Assembly: GCA_023386885.1 (NCBI GenBank)
Contig: JAEWIX010000003.1
Location: forward strand, 36,615 to 100,614
Direction of reading: 5' to 3'
DNA length: 64,000 bases
Source of the DNA: Pseudomonadota bacterium
GTDB taxonomy: Bacteria > Pseudomonadota > Alphaproteobacteria > Rhizobiales > Xanthobacteraceae
Made by a program: the position numbers and the translations under genes. The notes beneath the pieces are model-generated. The model made no database searches, was not told the DNA's origin, and was given only the letters and a program-made list of their open reading frames with translations. How positions within the stretch are numbered: the first letter of the stretch is position 1; each line of letters opens with the position of its first letter. Positions 63,596 through 64,000 of this stretch are shown here, in pieces.

Positions 63596-63810
63596 GCGAT
63601 GACCCCTGTGCTCTCCAGATAGAACGATCCGCTGCCGCAGCGCTGGCTACGGCTCTGGCTGGGACGCTTCCTAGCCGGTTAGCAGCGGCGGGGGAAGCGC
63701 AGCTTTCGAGCAATATCGGCCCCGGATGCTGCACTGCCGCAAAATTGGCATCTTCCCGATCCAGGCTTCGCACTCACGCTCGGTATAGCAAGGACCACCG
63801 TCGTGCTCCG

Positions 63811-64000
63811 CATGATCGTCAGAAGAACCGCCGGTTTCCTTCCAGCCGCGCCCATCGCTGCGGTCGCGCTCTCCCCTGCCTGGGCCGAACCGATCGAGAC
63901 ACCGCAGCCGCCTCCGCTGCCGATACCTCGCGCCGCCCTGCTGGACCCCATGGCAGGGGAAATAGCCGACTTGCCGGCCGCCCCGGACAGCGTCGAGGTG
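63811..64000 (+). CDS. Hypothetical exported proline-rich protein, 3' end beyond the window
   Basis: Open to the window edge. From the ATG at 63811 it reads MIVRRTAGFLPAAPIAAVAL then SPAWAEPIETPQPPPLPIPR: a signal peptide with cleavage after AWA, then a Pro-rich start. A GTG three codons earlier (63802) is also possible. No domain is reached before the sequence ends. Divergent from icd, about 215 bases away. Confidence 0.55.

Overview
The window is high-G+C chromosomal DNA from an alphaproteobacterium of the Bradyrhizobium / Rhodopseudomonas / Afipia group (Nitrobacteraceae). This rests on the gene orders glnA-glnB-nnr, tig-clpP-clpX-lon-tRNA-Val and gcvT-gcvH-gcvP, a direct-repeat GAAC-N7-GAAC LexA box before recA, families such as BA14K, DUF1236, DUF2842 and DUF6455, and dispersed palindromic repeats of a kind common in this group. 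Genus and species are inference. There is no phage, transposase, CRISPR array or recognisable defence system.

Layout. 1-6.3 kb: the 3' part of a MerR-type regulator, a tRNA-Pro, then a poorly conserved stretch of small genes (BA14K, a helix-turn-helix regulator, DUF1236, DUF6455 and unknowns). It also holds a broken, internally deleted short-chain dehydrogenase and two intrinsic terminators on the minus strand that may bracket a small RNA. 6.5-13.4 kb: a metabolic group with a ketopantoate-reductase-like enzyme translationally coupled to an SDR, an acetamidase/formamidase, a LysR regulator divergent from a second SDR, a DUF169 protein and a saccharopine-dehydrogenase-like reductase. 13.4-22.1 kb: exopolysaccharide genes (ligase/polymerase, undecaprenyl-phosphate sugar transferase, GT4 glycosyltransferase, outer-membrane export lipoprotein, a divergent Wzc-like co-polymerase and a CelD-like acyltransferase). 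22.2-33.6 kb: housekeeping and small metabolic genes (ctaA, FTR1 iron permease, metY, CoA-binding protein, ECHDC3-like hydratase, thioesterase, rplM-rpsI, a diguanylate cyclase, an AI-2E-type permease). 33.7-37.4 kb: nitrogen control genes glnA and glnB with nnr. 37.4-46.9 kb: a multicopper-oxidase-fold protein that has lost its copper ligands, tRNA-Leu, and the proteostasis block tig, clpP, clpX, lon, then tRNA-Val. 47-51 kb: small envelope proteins, a fluoride riboswitch with crcB, and recA. 51.3-56.2 kb: the glycine cleavage operon behind a tandem glycine riboswitch. 56.2-64 kb: alaS (with an internal low-G+C segment), a universal stress protein, a YbaL-type antiporter, a thioesterase, icd, and the start of a secreted protein at the right edge.

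How the genes work together: the clearest functional units are the exopolysaccharide locus, the glnA/glnB ammonium-assimilation pair, the Clp/Lon/trigger-factor block, and the riboswitch-controlled gcv operon and crcB. The least understood parts are the 6.5-13.4 kb metabolic group, the 1-6.3 kb small-gene region and the copper-site-free oxidase. Coding calls come from reading translations and motifs by eye; no database search was possible.
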